64,000 nt of DNA from Methylobacterium amylolyticum (GCF_030700245.1 NZ_JAUYZI010000014.1:60082-124081); one strand, 5' to 3'; shown: positions 46,345-55,756, numbered from the stretch's first letter. A program made the numbers and translations. Notes: generated by a model not told the origin, from the sequence alone.

Positions 46345-47757
46345 TCACGCCTCGGCGAGCACCACCGCCCGCGGCGGCGGCAGCTTGGCGCGCAATTCGC
46401 GCGTCACCGCGGGCGAGGCCGCCACCGTGCCGAGATTGGCGTAGGTCTCGTGGTTCTTCTCGATGGCGCCGAGGTCGTAGAGGTAGTTCACCATCAGCCC
46501 GTGCGACTGGGCGAGCCCCTTCTTCGAGGTGTCGCCGAGGAAGTTGATCCGGTCGAGGCGGGCGCCGTTGCCGAGATGGAAGCGGGCGACCGGGTCGAGG
46601 GGCCGGCCGCGCGCGTTGCGGGCGCGCAGGAAGTAGGCGGCGGCGGCCGGGATCAGCGCCTTGCGCACCGCCTCGGCCCGGGCCTTGTCCGCGTGCCAGC
46701 CGGGCTCGTCCAGCGCCCGCAGGGTCTCGACATCCTCCGGCAGCAGCCCCTGCGGGCTGTCGGCCCGGCGCTCGCGGGCGAGCCACGCGGAGAAGCCCGG
46801 CACCGGCGACAGGGTGACGAAGGTCTTGAGGGTCGGGATCTCGCGGGCGAGGTCCTCCACCACCTGCTTGATCAGGAAGTTGCCGAAGGTGACGCCGGCC
46901 AGCCCCTTCTGGCAGTTCGAGATCGAGTAGAAGATCGCGGTGGTGGCCGTCTGCGGCGCCAGCGGCTTGCGGGTGCGGGACAGGATCGGCGCGATCGCCG
47001 GGGCGACCGCCTCGGTCAGCGCGACCTCCACGAAGATCAGCGGCTCGTCGGCCAGCGCCGGGTGGAAGAACGCGAAGCAGCGCCGGTCCGGCGGCTCGAT
47101 CCGGGCGCGCAGCTCGTCCCAGTCGGCGATCTCGTGGACCGCCTCGTAGCGGATGATTTTTTCGAGGATGTGGGCGGGCGTCGTCCAGTCGATGTGGCGC
47201 AGCACCAGGAAGCCGCGGTTGAACCACGAGGCGAACAGGTGCTCGAAATCGGCGTCGAGGCTGTCGGCGGCGTCGACGAGGCCGGGGGCCGCCCCCGCGT
47301 CGCCGTCCCGGAGCGCGCGGCGAAGTCCGAAGAGATCCTCGCGCATCCGCACGAGGCTGAGCGTGCCGCCGCGGGCGAGGTTGAGCCGGCGGATCAGCTC
47401 CTGGCTGCGCGGCTCGGCGGCCTCGTGCAGGGCCCCGAGGCGGGCGCGGCTCGGCGCGGCCCGATAGGCCTCGATCGCCGCCGCGACGGCGTCGTCGTCG
47501 GCGCCGAATTCGAGGGCGATCGTGCGCAGGAAGGCGTGCCGCTCGTCGGGGCCGAAGCTGGCGTAGCGGTCGAGGATCGCCCGGGCGAGCGCGACGCCCG
47601 ACGCCTCGCCGCGGCGGGAGATCAGATCCTCGCACAGCCGGACCAGTTCGGGGGCGGTGGCGCGGGCGGCGAGGTCGCCCCGGCCGAGGCCGACGAGGTC
47701 GCGGCCGCGGTCGCTGATGCTCTGAAGCAGGTCGCCGAAGAAGGAGATCGCCGCCAT
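46345..47757 (-). CDS. Malonyl-CoA decarboxylase
   Basis: The 470-residue protein has the helical N-terminal domain and GNAT-like C-terminal catalytic domain of MCD. Landmarks are AIFYSISNCQKGLAGVTFGN, TFVTLSPVPGFSAWL, FHLGNGARLDRINF and QSHGLMVNYLYDL, which hold the conserved Ser and His. It converts malonyl-CoA to acetyl-CoA and CO2. With matB nearby it completes malonate assimilation to acetyl-CoA, and it could also control malonyl-CoA levels. Its stop is three bases from the converging tetR stop. Confidence 0.93.
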   Translation of the reverse strand: MAAISFFGDLLQSISDRGRDLVGLGRGDLAARATAPELVRLCEDLISRRGEASGVALARAILDRYASFGPDERHAFLRTIALEFGADDDAVAAAIEAYRAAPSRARLGALHEAAEPRSQELIRRLNLARGGTLSLVRMREDLFGLRRALRDGDAGAAPGLVDAADSLDADFEHLFASWFNRGFLVLRHIDWTTPAHILEKIIRYEAVHEIADWDELRARIEPPDRRCFAFFHPALADEPLIFVEVALTEAVAPAIAPILSRTRKPLAPQTATTAIFYSISNCQKGLAGVTFGNFLIKQVVEDLAREIPTLKTFVTLSPVPGFSAWLARERRADSPQGLLPEDVETLRALDEPGWHADKARAEAVRKALIPAAAAYFLRARNARGRPLDPVARFHLGNGARLDRINFLGDTSKKGLAQSHGLMVNYLYDLGAIEKNHETYANLGTVAASPAVTRELRAKLPPPRAVVLAEA

Positions 47758-47954
47758 GAGTTCCGGTTGCCCCTCCCGACCCTGAAACGTCCGCGCCGCG
47801 AACCGACGGCCGCCGTGGCGGGAGGCCGCCGGTCCCCGTCACGCCCAAGCTCGGCCGTTCTAAGGCGGCTCCGGCGCAGCGGCCAGAGCGCGCGGTCATT
47901 CTAGGAGACGGGGACGGCGGTCCGGTGACGGTCTCGGGGCGCGGCCCTGCGGAT

Positions 47955-48146
47955 TCAGGTGCCCTCGGCCACGGTGGCGAGGTCGGCCCGCTCCCGCCAG
48001 TCGCCGACGCCGTGCTGGCGGGCGAAGCGCAGTTCGGCGGCGCGGCGGGCGCGCTCCGGATCGCGCGCGCGCTGGATCGCGACGGACCCGACGGTGAAGG
48101 GCACCCCGAGGATGTCCTTGGCGAACTCGACGCGGTAGTTCGGCAT
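47955..48146 (-). CDS. Small conserved-looking hypothetical protein
   Basis: The 63-residue product begins MPNYRVEFAKDILGVPFTVGSVAIQRA and has an Arg/Ala-rich helix at 28-50. No family is recognised. The balanced composition and the absence of a competing frame favour a real gene. It stands alone, with 197 bases to malonyl-CoA decarboxylase downstream and 371 bases to the MFS gene. Confidence 0.6.
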   Translation of the reverse strand: MPNYRVEFAKDILGVPFTVGSVAIQRARDPERARRAAELRFARQHGVGDWRERADLATVAEGT

Positions 48147-48517
48147 TCCGTACTCCCTGCTGCGGCGGCCTCTCGACGGCGTCCCGGCGATCTCCGCAGG
48201 AACCGAATCGGCGGGAACCGACTCGGCACCGCGGCGGTAGAAGACGGGAGGGCCGGCGCGCCCGGCGGTCCCGGGGTTCGGTGGCGCCGCACGTCCGTTC
48301 GTCGGCGCGAGACCGCGTCGGACGTATATGGTGCGCCCGCGCCCCGGTTGAAGGCCCCCGGGCTCGCCGCAGCCCTGCGGCCCCGCGCCTTGCCCGGCGC
48401 CGCCGCCCGGGCCTATCCGCCCGGTGACCCGACCGCCGCCCCCAACGGATCCGTGAGCGCAGCCCCCTCCCCGCGACCCGCCTCGCGCGTCCTCGCAACC
48501 CGGTCCGGGGCCCGGCC
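48147..48517. other. Divergent intergenic region with a 15-base-period repeat
   Basis: The 371 bases contain no credible gene. GGAACCGAATCGGC (48199-48212) is followed after one base by GGAACCGACTCGGC (48214-48227), a pair of direct repeats that could bind a regulator. They lie about 55 bases upstream of the 63-codon gene. Nothing else stands out. Confidence 0.4.
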
Positions 48518-49678
48518 GTGACCGCCGCCCTCGACGGCAAGGCGCGCCTCGGCCTGACGCTCATCGCGGGCGGGGCGGTGGCCAACATCTACTACAACCA
48601 GCCGCTGCTCGGGCTGATCGTGGCCGAGTTCGGCGACCGCGCCGCCCTGTGGGTGCCCACCACCGCGCTGGTCGGCTACGGGCTCGGCATCGTCGCGCTG
48701 GTGCCGCTCGGCGACGCCTTGCCCCGGCGGCGGCTGATCGTGCTGCAATGCCTCGCCCTGGCGCTGGCGCTGCTCGCGGTGGCGCTCAGCCGGGATCTGG
48801 CGAGCCTCGCGCTCGCCCATCTCTGCGTCGGCCTGCTCGCCTCCGCCGCGCAGCAGGCGGTGCCGTTCGCGGCCGAGCTCGCCCCGGACGCGAGCCGCGG
48901 CCGGATCGTCGGGCAGGTGATGACCGGGCTGCTGACCGGCATCCTGCTCGCCCGCACCGCCAGCGGCTTCCTCGGCGCCCATCTCGGCTGGCGCCCGGTG
49001 TTCCTGGCCGCCGCCGCCGTGGCGCTGGCGATGGCGGGGATCGCCCGGGCGACCCTGCCGCACACGCCGCAGACCCATCCGCTCCGCTACCGCGCGCTGA
49101 TGCTCTCGATCCTGGACCTCGCCCGCAGCCAGCCGGTGCTGCGGACCGCGACCCTGTCGCAGGCGCTGCTGTTCGCGGGATTCAACGCCTTCTGGGCGAC
49201 GCTGGCGCTGCTGGTGGAGGGCGAGCCGTTCGGGCTCAGCGCGGCCGGCGCCGGGCTGTTCGGGGTGATCGGCGTCTGCGGCGCCTTCGTCGCCCCGCTG
49301 TCGGGCCGCTTCACCGACGCCCGCGGCGCCCGGCCGGTGGTGCTCGGCGGCAGCCTCCTCGTCGCGCTGGCCTTCGTCGTGCTGTGGCTCGGGGGGACGT
49401 GGTCGCTCGCCGCGGTGGCGCTCGGCGTGCTGCTGATCGACATCGGCATGAACGGCGCGCTGATCGCCAACCAGACCCGCGCCTACGCCCTGGTGCCCGG
49501 AGCGCGGGGGCGGATCAACACCGTGCTGTTCACGGTGCTGTTCGTGTTCGGGGCGCTCGGCGCCTATGCCGGCTCGCGGGCCTTCCTGGCGGTGGGCTGG
49601 CCGGGGGTCTGCGCCGTGGGGCTCGCCTTCTCGGCGCTGGCGGTGCTGGTGGCCGCGCGCGACCCGCACGGGCGGTGA
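48518..49678 (+). CDS. Major facilitator superfamily transporter
   Basis: The 386-residue protein has about twelve hydrophobic helices, with the motif-A-like PLGDALPRRRLIVLQ loop after the second helix and a long central charged loop. It resembles DHA-type drug or metabolite exporters. The start is GTG 48518. The substrate cannot be inferred. The 3' end overlaps the extended 3' end of a converging acetyltransferase gene by 115 bases. Confidence 0.88.
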   Translation: MTAALDGKARLGLTLIAGGAVANIYYNQPLLGLIVAEFGDRAALWVPTTALVGYGLGIVALVPLGDALPRRRLIVLQCLALALALLAVALSRDLASLALAHLCVGLLASAAQQAVPFAAELAPDASRGRIVGQVMTGLLTGILLARTASGFLGAHLGWRPVFLAAAAVALAMAGIARATLPHTPQTHPLRYRALMLSILDLARSQPVLRTATLSQALLFAGFNAFWATLALLVEGEPFGLSAAGAGLFGVIGVCGAFVAPLSGRFTDARGARPVVLGGSLLVALAFVVLWLGGTWSLAAVALGVLLIDIGMNGALIANQTRAYALVPGARGRINTVLFTVLFVFGALGAYAGSRAFLAVGWPGVCAVGLAFSALAVLVAARDPHGR

Positions 49679-50211
49679 CCGGTTCCCCCCGAGCCTCGAT
49701 CGTCGGTGCCGTCGTCGCGCACCTTGGTCATGTGCACCATCACGTCGTCGTCGCGCGTCCGGTCGGGGCCGGCATAGGGCTCCTCCCGCGTGGTCCGGTA
49801 GCCGAGGCGCGCGTAGAGGCGCAGGGTCTCCGCGTAGAGCCGGTTGGTGTAGAGCCGCAGCTCCGGCAGGCCCGCGGCGGCGGCGAGCGCCTCGGCGTGG
49901 CGCAGCAGGAGCCGGCCGTGGCCGCGGCCCTGGCGGGCGGGATGCACCGCGACGTTGACGATCAGGAGGTGGCCGTCGCCCGGGGCGGTCTCGATCAGCG
50001 CCGCGAGGGTGTCCCCGTCCCGGAGCAGGTCGAAGCGGTGCCGCCGCACGGCCTCCGCGTAATCGGCCTGCATCGGCAGCGGCAGCCGGCCGATCACCGG
50101 CACCCAGCGGGCGTAGGCCGCGTGCGTCAGGGCGCGGATCGCCTCCGCGTCCGCCGGCCCGCCCCGGACGAGCGCGTCTTCTCCTTGGCCGCCGTCCCAC
50201 GATTGACCCAT
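49564..50211 (-). CDS. GNAT N-acetyltransferase with an overlapping C-terminal extension
   Basis: Residues 12 to about 165 form a complete GNAT domain: [27 protein letters not shown] (acetyl-CoA loop), [21 protein letters not shown] and the end [11 protein letters not shown] normal member would stop there. Here about 50 further residues, rich in Ser, Arg and Gly, run on until the stop at 49564, antisense to the last 115 bases of the MFS gene. Loss of the original stop is the likely cause. The acceptor substrate is unknown. Confidence 0.85.
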   Translation of the reverse strand: MGQSWDGGQGEDALVRGGPADAEAIRALTHAAYARWVPVIGRLPLPMQADYAEAVRRHRFDLLRDGDTLAALIETAPGDGHLLIVNVAVHPARQGRGHGRLLLRHAEALAAAAGLPELRLYTNRLYAETLRLYARLGYRTTREEPYAGPDRTRDDDVMVHMTKVRDDGTDDRGSGGTGHRPCGSRAATSTASAEKASPTAQTPGQPTARKAREPA

Positions 50212-50228
50212 CCGCGCATCTCCCCTAA

Positions 50229-50275
50229 GAGCCCCCCGTCGACGGGGCTCCTCAGCGGGGCCCCGCGGCGTTTTT
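50229..50275 (+). other. Hairpins ending in a T run, upstream of rpsD
   Basis: GAGCCCC (50229-50235) pairs with GGGGCTC (50244-50250). The palindrome GCGGGGCCCCGC (50255-50266) is followed by GGCGTTTTT. If the rpsD promoter lies upstream, this looks like a leader attenuator; otherwise it is a chance G+C structure. It lies 112 bases before rpsD. Confidence 0.3.
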
Positions 50276-50386
50276 GCACGCGCACCCGTGGGCCGGCTCC
50301 CCGCCGCCCTGTCGTCCCGGGCCCTGAGACCCGGGAAGAGGAGGGCGCGTTCCTCAAAATCTCGTCACGAGAGGACGCGAGAAGAC

Positions 50387-51004
50387 ATGTCGAAGCGGAT
50401 TCAGGCGAAGCACAAGCTCGACCGCCGCATGGGCCAGAACATCTGGGGCCGCCCGAAGAGCCCCGTGAACCGCCGCGAGTACGGCCCCGGCCAGCACGGC
50501 CAGCGCCGCAAGGGCAAGATGAGCGACTTCGGCACGCAGTTGCGCGCCAAGCAGAAGCTCAAGGGCTACTACGGCAACATCACCGAGAAGCAGTTCCGCC
50601 GCTACTACGCCGAGGCGATCCGCCTGCGCGGCGATTCCGGCGAGAACCTGGTCGGCCTGCTGGAGCGCCGCCTCGACGCGGTGGTCTACCGCGCGAAGTT
50701 CGTGGCGACCCCCTTCGCCGCCCGCCAGTTCGTCAACCACGGCCACGTCAAGGTCAACGGCGTGCGCGTCAACATCCCGAGCTATCAGGTGAAGGCCGGC
50801 GACCTCATCGAGGTCAAGGAAGCCTCCCGCCAGCTCGAGATCGTGATCGTCTCGACCCAGCTCGCCGAGCGCGACGTGCCGGACTACATCGAGGCCGACC
50901 ACGCCAAGATGACCGCCCGCGTCACCCGCATCCCGACCCTGTCCGAGGTGCCCTACCCGGTGCAGATGGAGCCGAACCTCGTCATCGAGTTCTACTCCCG
51001 CTGA
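50387..51004 (+). CDS. rpsD: 30S ribosomal protein S4
   Basis: The 205-residue product is a full-length S4. It has the [27 protein letters not shown]-terminus and the S4 RNA-binding domain [35 protein letters not shown]. It binds 16S rRNA early in 30S assembly. ATG 50387 gives the canonical start; a long in-frame leader is not part of the family. It is a single-gene unit closed by a strong terminator. Confidence 0.97.
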   Translation: MSKRIQAKHKLDRRMGQNIWGRPKSPVNRREYGPGQHGQRRKGKMSDFGTQLRAKQKLKGYYGNITEKQFRRYYAEAIRLRGDSGENLVGLLERRLDAVVYRAKFVATPFAARQFVNHGHVKVNGVRVNIPSYQVKAGDLIEVKEASRQLEIVIVSTQLAERDVPDYIEADHAKMTARVTRIPTLSEVPYPVQMEPNLVIEFYSR

Positions 51005-51028
51005 TTTTCCGATTTGGTGTCGCGGAAG

Positions 51029-51054
51029 GGGGCTGCCGTCGGGCGGCCCCTTTT
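51029..51054 (+). terminator. Rho-independent terminator of rpsD
   Basis: GGGGCTGCC (51029-51037) and GGCGGCCCC (51042-51050) pair over nine positions with one G-T wobble and a four-base loop, followed by TTTT. It begins 24 bases after the rpsD stop. Confidence 0.85.
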
Positions 51055-51084
51055 CGTTTGCGCCCGGGAAGGAGATCGCGTCCC

Positions 51085-51294
51085 ATGAAGGCGAAATTTC
51101 CCGAGTTCGGAAGCGACGAAGAGGCCGAGATTTTCCTGGAGACGGCCGATCTCAGCGCCTACGCCATGACCGACATGGTGCCGGTGCGCTTCGAGCTGCG
51201 GCGCACGGACGCGTCCGTCGGCCCGCGCATGCCCGAAAGCCCGCTTGACGCCGTGCGTGTCCGGCCGGGCGCCGGAGAGAGCCCGCCTCGGTAA
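51085..51294 (+). pseudogene. Truncated orphan BrnA/CopG-type antitoxin remnant
   Basis: The 69-residue product begins MKAKFPEFGSDEEAEIFLETADLSAYAMTDMVPVRFEL. It matches the acidic part of the antitoxin at 36445-36711 (ETADLS.Y...D..P.RFE). The following PESPLDAV corresponds to PQPLLDAV, but the second half of the ribbon-helix-helix is replaced by VRPGAGESPPR and a stop. A toxin gene is absent on both sides. It has a reasonable ribosome site (AAGGAG, seven bases before the ATG) and may still be translated, but DNA binding is probably lost. Confidence 0.65.
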
Positions 51295-51327
51295 CGGCCG
51301 GATCGAGCGCGGGACGTCCAAAAAAAA

Positions 51328-51630
51328 TCAGCAGCCGTGGCAGATCGAGCCCATGGTGCGGCGCATCTTGGCGTCCCAGGCCTTCGAGCGGGCCTCGGCG
51401 GCCTTCTGGGCCTTGATCATCGCGGCCTCGTTCCCGGCGGGCCGCGGGAGGGGCGTGCCGGCGGCCGCGCCCGGCGGCTTGGTCTGGCCGGTGCCGGTCA
51501 CCGCCCGTCCGGTGGCGGCCGGCGCGGCGGCTCCGGGCGGGCCGGGATCGACAGAAACCGGGCTCTGGGCCAGCGCTGGCCCGGCCCCGACCAGCGCCCA
51601 GAGGATCAGCGCGCGACGGATCGTTGCCAT
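51328..51630 (-). CDS. Small secreted hypothetical protein
   Basis: The 100-residue product has a signal peptide (MATIRRALILWALVGAGPALA, cleavage after the second ALA). A Pro/Ala/Gly-rich linker follows, then a basic helix ending KAWDAKMRRTMGSICHGC with two cysteines at the C-terminus. No family is recognised. ATG 51630 is chosen because it starts the signal peptide and follows GGGGAGAACAGG. It is likely periplasmic. Confidence 0.65.
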   Translation of the reverse strand: MATIRRALILWALVGAGPALAQSPVSVDPGPPGAAAPAATGRAVTGTGQTKPPGAAAGTPLPRPAGNEAAMIKAQKAAEARSKAWDAKMRRTMGSICHGC

Positions 51631-51726
51631 GGACCTGTTCTCCCCGGCGGATCGCCGCCCTTGTCCCCCGGTCATACTACCGGATCGCGAGGCGGGAATC
51701 ACCGCTCACCCGGCGGGTGTCCCGCG

Positions 51727-52041
51727 ATGAGCGGCGACCGTCGCGCCCGCGTGGCCGGGGCGCTGGCCCGCCTCGCCCCCCGCCTGCCCGCCTACGAGAC
51801 CGAGGCGGTGCTCGACCGGGCGCTGGCGAGCCCGGGCCTGCGCGGCGCCGCGCCCGAGACCGCGGCCCGGCTCAGCCTCGTCGCCTTCGCCCGGCACGCC
51901 TTCACCGATTACGACGATCTGCTCGACGAGGGCTACGACCGCGACAGCGCGCGGCACTTCGTCCTCGACGACCTCAACGCCGCGCTCGCGGCCTGGGGGG
52001 CCAAGCCGGTGCCGGAGGACGAGCCGGGCGAGCCGGCCTGA
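51727..52041 (+). CDS. DUF2293 protein
   Basis: The 104-residue protein has the DUF2293 pattern LAPRLPAYETEAVLDRALAS, LVAFARHAFTDYDDLLDEGYDRDSARHFVLDDLN and a final AWG. The function of the domain is unknown. ATG 51727 starts the domain. It is followed by the molbindin gene after 135 bases that contain a nine-base G+C hairpin (near 52140-52160). Confidence 0.85.
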   Translation: MSGDRRARVAGALARLAPRLPAYETEAVLDRALASPGLRGAAPETAARLSLVAFARHAFTDYDDLLDEGYDRDSARHFVLDDLNAALAAWGAKPVPEDEPGEPA

Positions 52042-52176
52042 AGCGGCGGCCCTGAAGCGGCGGCCATGTCCGTGGGGCCGCCGGGACCCGACGCGCGTCC
52101 GGTCGCGTCGCGGGCCCCGATGCGATAGGGCCCCCGGACGCCGGCCCGCGGCGGGCCGGAACTCACGGACGGATCC

Positions 52177-52386
52177 ATGAAGATCAGCGCGCGCAACATC
52201 CTCAAGGGCACGGTCGTCTCGGTCGACAAGGGCGCCACCACGGCGCACGTGAAGATCGAGATCAGCCCCGGGCAGGTGGTCACCGCCGCCATCACCAACG
52301 CGGCGGTCGACAGCCTCAGGCTCGTGGCCGGCGGCCAGGCCTACGCCGTGATCAAGGCCTCCGACGTCATGGTCGCCGTCGACTGA
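52177..52386 (+). CDS. Molbindin-type TOBE domain protein
   Basis: The 69-residue product is a single Mop/TOBE domain: ISARNILKGTVVSVDKGATTAHVKIEI...ITNAAVDSLRLVAGGQAYAVIKASDVMVAVD. Molbindins form hexamers that bind molybdate in the cytosol. A two-subunit molybdenum hydroxylase is encoded 6 kb downstream, which gives a local use for molybdate. It stands just upstream of the first composite repeat element. Confidence 0.93.
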   Translation: MKISARNILKGTVVSVDKGATTAHVKIEISPGQVVTAAITNAAVDSLRLVAGGQAYAVIKASDVMVAVD

Positions 52387-52519
52387 TTGCTTCGGGATGC
52401 GGGTCCGGTGATCCGGCGGCGGCGTCGGGGCCGGGCCGCATCCCGTCACCGCGGGTTCCTGCCTGCGGCGAGCCCCGGCAAGATGGGGCGGGCAAGATGG
52501 GGCGGGTGGGCAGGACCCC

Positions 52520-52757
52520 CAGGGCTCCGAACTCGGATGAACGCGACACAGCCGCAGCGTGTCTGTCGCCGGTTCTGACACACACTCCGTCATCCCGGGG
52601 CGCCGGAGGCGAGCCCGGGATCCAGAAACGCCGACGACAGCCAGGCCCGGCACGCCCTGTGGTTCTGGATTCCGGGCTCCGCTGCGCGGCCCCGGAATGA
52701 CGGGGGTGGTGGATCGCAGCCGAGGTGGCCCGGCGTTAACCCGAGTTCGGAGCCCTG
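52520..52757. mobile_element. MITE-like composite palindromic element, copy 1, with 10-bp target duplication
   Basis: The element is 238 bases. The left end CAGGGCTCCGAACTCGG and the right end CCGAGTTCGGAGCCCTG are perfect terminal inverted repeats, extending imperfectly to about 26 bases. The same 10-base sequence GCAGGACCCC stands immediately on both sides (52510-52519 and 52758-52767). Inside is a second inverted pair, CCGTCATCCCGGGGC and GCCCCGGAATGACGG. There is no coding capacity. It lies between the molbindin gene and tsaD. Confidence 0.85.
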
Positions 52758-52836
52758 GCAGGACCCCGATACCCGTTGCGGGCCCGCGCCGGAATCGACT
52801 AGCTCAGGGGCGGCCGTCCGCCGACCCGCCGAGGAG

Positions 52837-53907
52837 ATGCCGCGCGTGCAACAGAAGACCGTTCTCGGCATCGAGACCACCTGCGACGAGACCGCCGCGG
52901 CGATCGTCTCGGCGGATGCCGACGGCGTGCCCGAGATCCGTGCCAACGAGGTGCTGAGCCAGATCGCCGAGCACGCGGCCTACGGCGGCGTCGTCCCCGA
53001 GATCGCCGCCCGCGCCCATGTCGAGGTGCTCGACCGGCTGATCGACCGCGCGCTGGGCCGGGCGGGAATCGGGCTCGGTGACCTCGACGGCATCGCGGTG
53101 GCGGCCGGGCCCGGCCTGATCGGCGGCGTGCTGGTCGGCCTCGTCACCGCCAAGACCTTGGCGCTGGTGACCCGCAAGCCCCTGCTCGCCGTCAACCACC
53201 TGGAGGCGCACGCGCTGACCGCCCGGCTGACCGACGGGGTCGCCTTCCCCTACCTGCTGCTGCTCGCCTCGGGCGGCCACACCCAGCTCATCGCCGTGCG
53301 CGGGGTCGGCGACTACGTCCGCCTCGGCGGCACCATCGACGACGCCATCGGCGAGGCGTTCGACAAGGCCGCCAAGCTGCTCGGTCTCGGCTATCCCGGG
53401 GGCCCCGAGGTCGAGCGCATGGCCGAGGCCGGCGACCCCGAGCGGTTCGGCCTCCCCCGGCCGATGCTCGGGCGTCGCGAGGCCGACTTCTCCCTGTCGG
53501 GCCTCAAGACCGCCCTGCGGATCGAGGCGGAGCGGATCGCGCCGCTCTCGGAGCGCGACGTGGCCGACCTCTGCGCCGGCTTCCAGGCGGCGGTGGTCGA
53601 CGTGACCGTGGACCGCGCCCGGGTGGCGTTGCGCGCCTTCTCCGCCGCCGCCGGCCGCCCGACCGCGCTGGTCGCCGCCGGGGGCGTGGCCGCCAACGGC
53701 GCGATCCGCCGGGCGCTCGCCGCGCTCGCCGGCGAGGCCGGGCTCGGCTTCGTCGCGCCGCCGCTGCCGCTGTGCGGCGACAACGGCGCGATGATCGCCT
53801 GGGCCGGGCTGGAGCGCCTGCGGCTCGGCCTCGTCGACGACCTCACCGCCCCCGCTCGGCCGCGCTGGCCGCTCGCCTCCGAGGCCGCGGCGGTTCCCGC
53901 CGGATGA
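52837..53907 (+). CDS. tsaD: tRNA N6-threonylcarbamoyladenosine transferase
   Basis: The 356-residue protein has the ASKHA-fold signature [14 protein letters not shown] at its start. The metal-binding HLEAH is His121/His125, followed by [30 protein letters not shown] and [15 protein letters not shown]. TsaD transfers the threonylcarbamoyl group to A37 of tRNAs reading ANN codons. ATG 52837 begins eight residues before the conserved block. Its stop overlaps the start of the next gene (ATGA), and gpsA follows that, forming a three-gene coupled unit. Confidence 0.97.
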   Translation: MPRVQQKTVLGIETTCDETAAAIVSADADGVPEIRANEVLSQIAEHAAYGGVVPEIAARAHVEVLDRLIDRALGRAGIGLGDLDGIAVAAGPGLIGGVLVGLVTAKTLALVTRKPLLAVNHLEAHALTARLTDGVAFPYLLLLASGGHTQLIAVRGVGDYVRLGGTIDDAIGEAFDKAAKLLGLGYPGGPEVERMAEAGDPERFGLPRPMLGRREADFSLSGLKTALRIEAERIAPLSERDVADLCAGFQAAVVDVTVDRARVALRAFSAAAGRPTALVAAGGVAANGAIRRALAALAGEAGLGFVAPPLPLCGDNGAMIAWAGLERLRLGLVDDLTAPARPRWPLASEAAAVPAG

Positions 53908-54770
53908 GCGCCGAGGCCGAGCGCCGGGCGCGCTGGCGCGACCTCGTGGAGCGCCGCCTGCCCGCGGCCGCCCGCCCCGGCTGGCCGGTGCGGCGCGACC
54001 ACTGCTTCGCCCGCATCCTCCTCGACCACGCCTGCGGCGGTCCCTGGCGGGCGCGCGTCGCGCCGCCGGCCCACGCCAACATGCCGGCCGACCGGCTCGA
54101 CGCCGCCATCGCGCTGGGCGAGGCGGTGCTGGCCGGGCAGGCCGACCTCGCGGCGCTGAACCGCCGCTCGCTGGCGTGGCGGGGCAAGCGCCCGCTCGCC
54201 CCGGTGCCGGCGGCTCTCGACGGCGGCACCGTCCGGCTGCGGCGCTGGCGCCCCGCGGACGATGCACCGTTCGCGGCGCTCAACGCGGATCCGATGGTGA
54301 TGGCCTGCTTCCCCGCGGTGCGGACCGAGGCTGAGAGCCGCGCGGAGGCCCGCACACTCGACCGGTGCTTCGAGGCGGACGGGTTCGGCCCCTGGGCCCT
54401 TGAGCAGGCTGGCCGCTTCATCGGCTTTGCCGGCGCGATGCGGGTGACGCACGCCCTGCCGTTCCCGGGGGGTGAGCGGCCGGGCGAGGCGGTGGAGCTG
54501 GCTTGGCGCCTCGCACGGGACGCCTGGGGCCAGGGGCTCGCCACCGCCGCGGCGCGCGCCGCGCTCGCCGATCTCGCCGAGCGATGCGGGATCGCGAGCG
54601 TGGTGGCCTACACGGCAGCGGGCAACCGGCGATCCCGCGCGGTCATGGAGCGGCTGGGCATGGTTCAGGACGGCGGATTCGACCACCCGGCGGTGCCCGT
54701 GGGGCCGCTGCGCGCCCATGTGCTCTACCGGTTGACAGGCGCAGGACGTGCGGTGGGAGCGATGGCGTGA
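53904..54770 (+). CDS. GNAT acetyltransferase with an N-terminal small conserved domain
   Basis: The 288-residue protein has two parts. Residues 1 to about 98 contain [23 protein letters not shown]...[32 protein letters not shown], a pattern I recall as a stand-alone small protein in other bacteria. Residues about 105-280 are a RimJ-type GNAT domain ([14 protein letters not shown]...[19 protein letters not shown]). Start and stop overlap tsaD and gpsA by four bases each, so all three are translationally coupled. The acetylated substrate is unknown. Confidence 0.82.
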   Translation: MSAEAERRARWRDLVERRLPAAARPGWPVRRDHCFARILLDHACGGPWRARVAPPAHANMPADRLDAAIALGEAVLAGQADLAALNRRSLAWRGKRPLAPVPAALDGGTVRLRRWRPADDAPFAALNADPMVMACFPAVRTEAESRAEARTLDRCFEADGFGPWALEQAGRFIGFAGAMRVTHALPFPGGERPGEAVELAWRLARDAWGQGLATAAARAALADLAERCGIASVVAYTAAGNRRSRAVMERLGMVQDGGFDHPAVPVGPLRAHVLYRLTGAGRAVGAMA

Positions 54771-55756
54771 GCGCGCACGTCAACGTCGTCGGCGGCGGGG
54801 CCTGGGGCACGGCGCTGGCCAACGCCGCCGCCGCCGCCGGACACCCGGTGACGCTCTGGCTGCGCGATCCCGAGGCGGCGGCGCGGATGCAGGCGGCCCG
54901 GGAGAACCCGCGCTACCTGCCGGGCGTGCCGCTGCACGCGGGCGTGCGGGCCACCGCCCGGGCCGAGGATCTCGCGGGCGCGCGGGCGAGCCTGCTCGTG
55001 GTGCCGGCCCAGACGGTCCGGGGCGTGCTCGCGGCGCTGGCCCCCCTCGCCGCGGCCGGGCCGGTGGTGCTGTGCGCCAAGGGGATCGAGCGCGGCAGCG
55101 ACAGCTTCATGAGCGAGGTGGCGGCGGAGATCCTGCCGCCGGGAACGCCGGTGGCGGTGCTGTCCGGCCCGAGCTTCGCGGCGGACGTCGCCCGGGGCCT
55201 GCCGACCGCGGTGACGCTCGCCGCCGCCGACGCGGGCCGCGCCGCCGCGCTCGGCACCCTGCTCTCGGGGCCGGCCTTCCGGCTCTACCACACCGACGAC
55301 GTGCGCGGCGTCGAGATCGGCGGCGCCGGCAAGAACGTGCTCGCCATCGCCTGCGGCATCGTCGCCGGCCGCGGCCTCGGCGAGAGCGCCCGGGCGGCGC
55401 TGATCGCCCGGGCCTTCGCCGAGCTGATGCGGTTCGCCCGGGCCTTCGGCGGCCGTCCGGAGACGCTGATGGGGCTCTCGGGCCTCGGCGACCTCGTGCT
55501 CACCGCCTCCTCGCCGCAATCGCGCAACTTCGCCTTCGGCCAGCGGCTCGGGGCCGGCGCCTCTCCCGAGGACGCCGCGGGGGGCAAGCTCGCCGAGGGC
55601 GCCTTCACCGCCGCCGCGCTCACCGGCCTCGCCCGGGCGCGGGGCGTCGAGATGCCGGTGGCCGAAGCGGTGGCGGCGATCGTCGCCGGCCGGGCCGGGG
55701 TCGATGCCGTCGTCTCCGGCCTGCTCGCCCGGCCCTTGCGGGGCGAGACGGAGTAG
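54767..55756 (+). CDS. gpsA: Glycerol-3-phosphate dehydrogenase, NAD(P)+
   Basis: The 329-residue protein has the dinucleotide loop [13 protein letters not shown] at its start, [21 protein letters not shown] and the catalytic lysine region [15 protein letters not shown]. It reduces dihydroxyacetone phosphate to sn-glycerol 3-phosphate for phospholipid synthesis. GTG 54767 overlaps the previous stop (GTGA) and gives the canonical N-terminus. Confidence 0.96.
   Translation: MSAHVNVVGGGAWGTALANAAAAAGHPVTLWLRDPEAAARMQAARENPRYLPGVPLHAGVRATARAEDLAGARASLLVVPAQTVRGVLAALAPLAAAGPVVLCAKGIERGSDSFMSEVAAEILPPGTPVAVLSGPSFAADVARGLPTAVTLAAADAGRAAALGTLLSGPAFRLYHTDDVRGVEIGGAGKNVLAIACGIVAGRGLGESARAALIARAFAELMRFARAFGGRPETLMGLSGLGDLVLTASSPQSRNFAFGQRLGAGASPEDAAGGKLAEGAFTAAALTGLARARGVEMPVAEAVAAIVAGRAGVDAVVSGLLARPLRGETE

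Noticed and set aside
43627..47757. A single malonate operon
   Set aside because: matB and the decarboxylase are on the same strand but separated by the DUF4188 gene and an opposite-strand tetR, so cotranscription is unlikely.
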